64,000 nt of DNA. Origin: Streptomyces maremycinicus. Its GTDB lineage: Bacteria; Actinomycetota; Actinomycetes; Streptomycetales; Streptomycetaceae. Below the pieces are notes generated by a model. The model saw only the letters and a program-made list of their open reading frames with translations, was not told the DNA's origin and ran no database searches. This document shows positions 63,916 to 64,000 of the stretch, in pieces; within the stretch, counting starts at the first letter, position 1; every line of letters starts with the position of its first letter. The DNA is taken from NCBI RefSeq assembly GCF_001184025.1, contig NZ_BBYG01000008.1, forward strand, positions 744,001 to 808,000. Direction: 5' to 3'. The translations under genes were made by a program, and so were the position numbers.

Positions 63916-64000
63916 GTCTAGTTCGGTAGCCGACACTCGATCTCCAGCGGCCGCCTTCTTTCCGTCCGCTGTGATCCCGCCTTCAAAAGGACGCCACCGG

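Overview
The base composition (about 70% G+C, G/C in most third codon positions), a WhiB-like iron-sulfur regulator, a Spd-type transfer protein and many Streptomyces-like families point to Streptomyces or a close actinomycete. The left end looks like a mobilisable plasmid backbone (relaxase, MobC, Spd-like membrane protein, WhiB-like protein, an HTH protein whose gene carries iteron-like repeats). The rest is an accessory metal and stress island, so a plasmid or plasmid-derived element is the simplest reading. No integrase, att site, tRNA or rRNA gene was seen.

Layout. 1-6311 (minus strand): compact operon of overlapping plasmid genes, cut by the window edge inside the relaxase. 6312-7050: divergent control region. 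7051-10669 (plus): XRE regulator, ImmA/IrrE-type peptidase, MAB_1171c-type membrane protein and amidase. 10695-11330: gene remnants. 11663-15753: lipoprotein, methyltransferase, L,D-transpeptidase, CsoR-type copper sensor. 15985-19963: broken site-2-protease gene, mercury locus (MerT-like, ArsR-type MerR, MerA), broken MFS gene. 20277-29804: two heavy-metal P-type ATPases, an orphan cytochrome b unit, a SHOCT protein, and an ftsH gene without its ATPase core. 29959-35300: MFS exporter, trehalose-synthase-like glycosyltransferase fused to a YHS domain, GalT-like enzyme, flippase-like protein. 35495-41126: dormancy-type genes (universal stress protein, Rv1733c-type proteins, general stress protein) mixed with remnants. 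41574-44147: pspA-pspAA-htpX-pspAB envelope-stress operon. 44322-48788: nitrilase-Nudix fusion, second flippase-like protein, His-rich membrane peptide. 48985-56140 (minus): two-component system, ABC exporter, Met/His-rich secreted protein and small membrane proteins. 56689-63661: second CsoR, release factor 3, Lgt, Lnt and small membrane proteins.

How it fits together. The most striking feature is a 15-bp palindrome, ACTAAG-N3-CTTAGT, found ten times from 12286 to 63915. It sits upstream of, or at the head of, transcription units for the lipoprotein, the L,D-transpeptidase, both P-type ATPases, the SHOCT and His-rich membrane proteins, Lgt, the CPICNK membrane protein upstream of lnt, and something beyond the right edge. 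This suggests one regulon tying copper export to lipoprotein maturation and cell-wall cross-linking. Its repressor was not identified. A second set of G/C-rich palindromes (GGGAC-S-TTCGGCCCC type) lies near the dormancy-type genes and resembles DevR/DosR/OsdR boxes. Many truncated genes (ABC transporter, S2P-CBS, MFS, FtsH, universal stress protein, HtpX, nitroreductase, APC permease, TlpA) show repeated recombination in this island.
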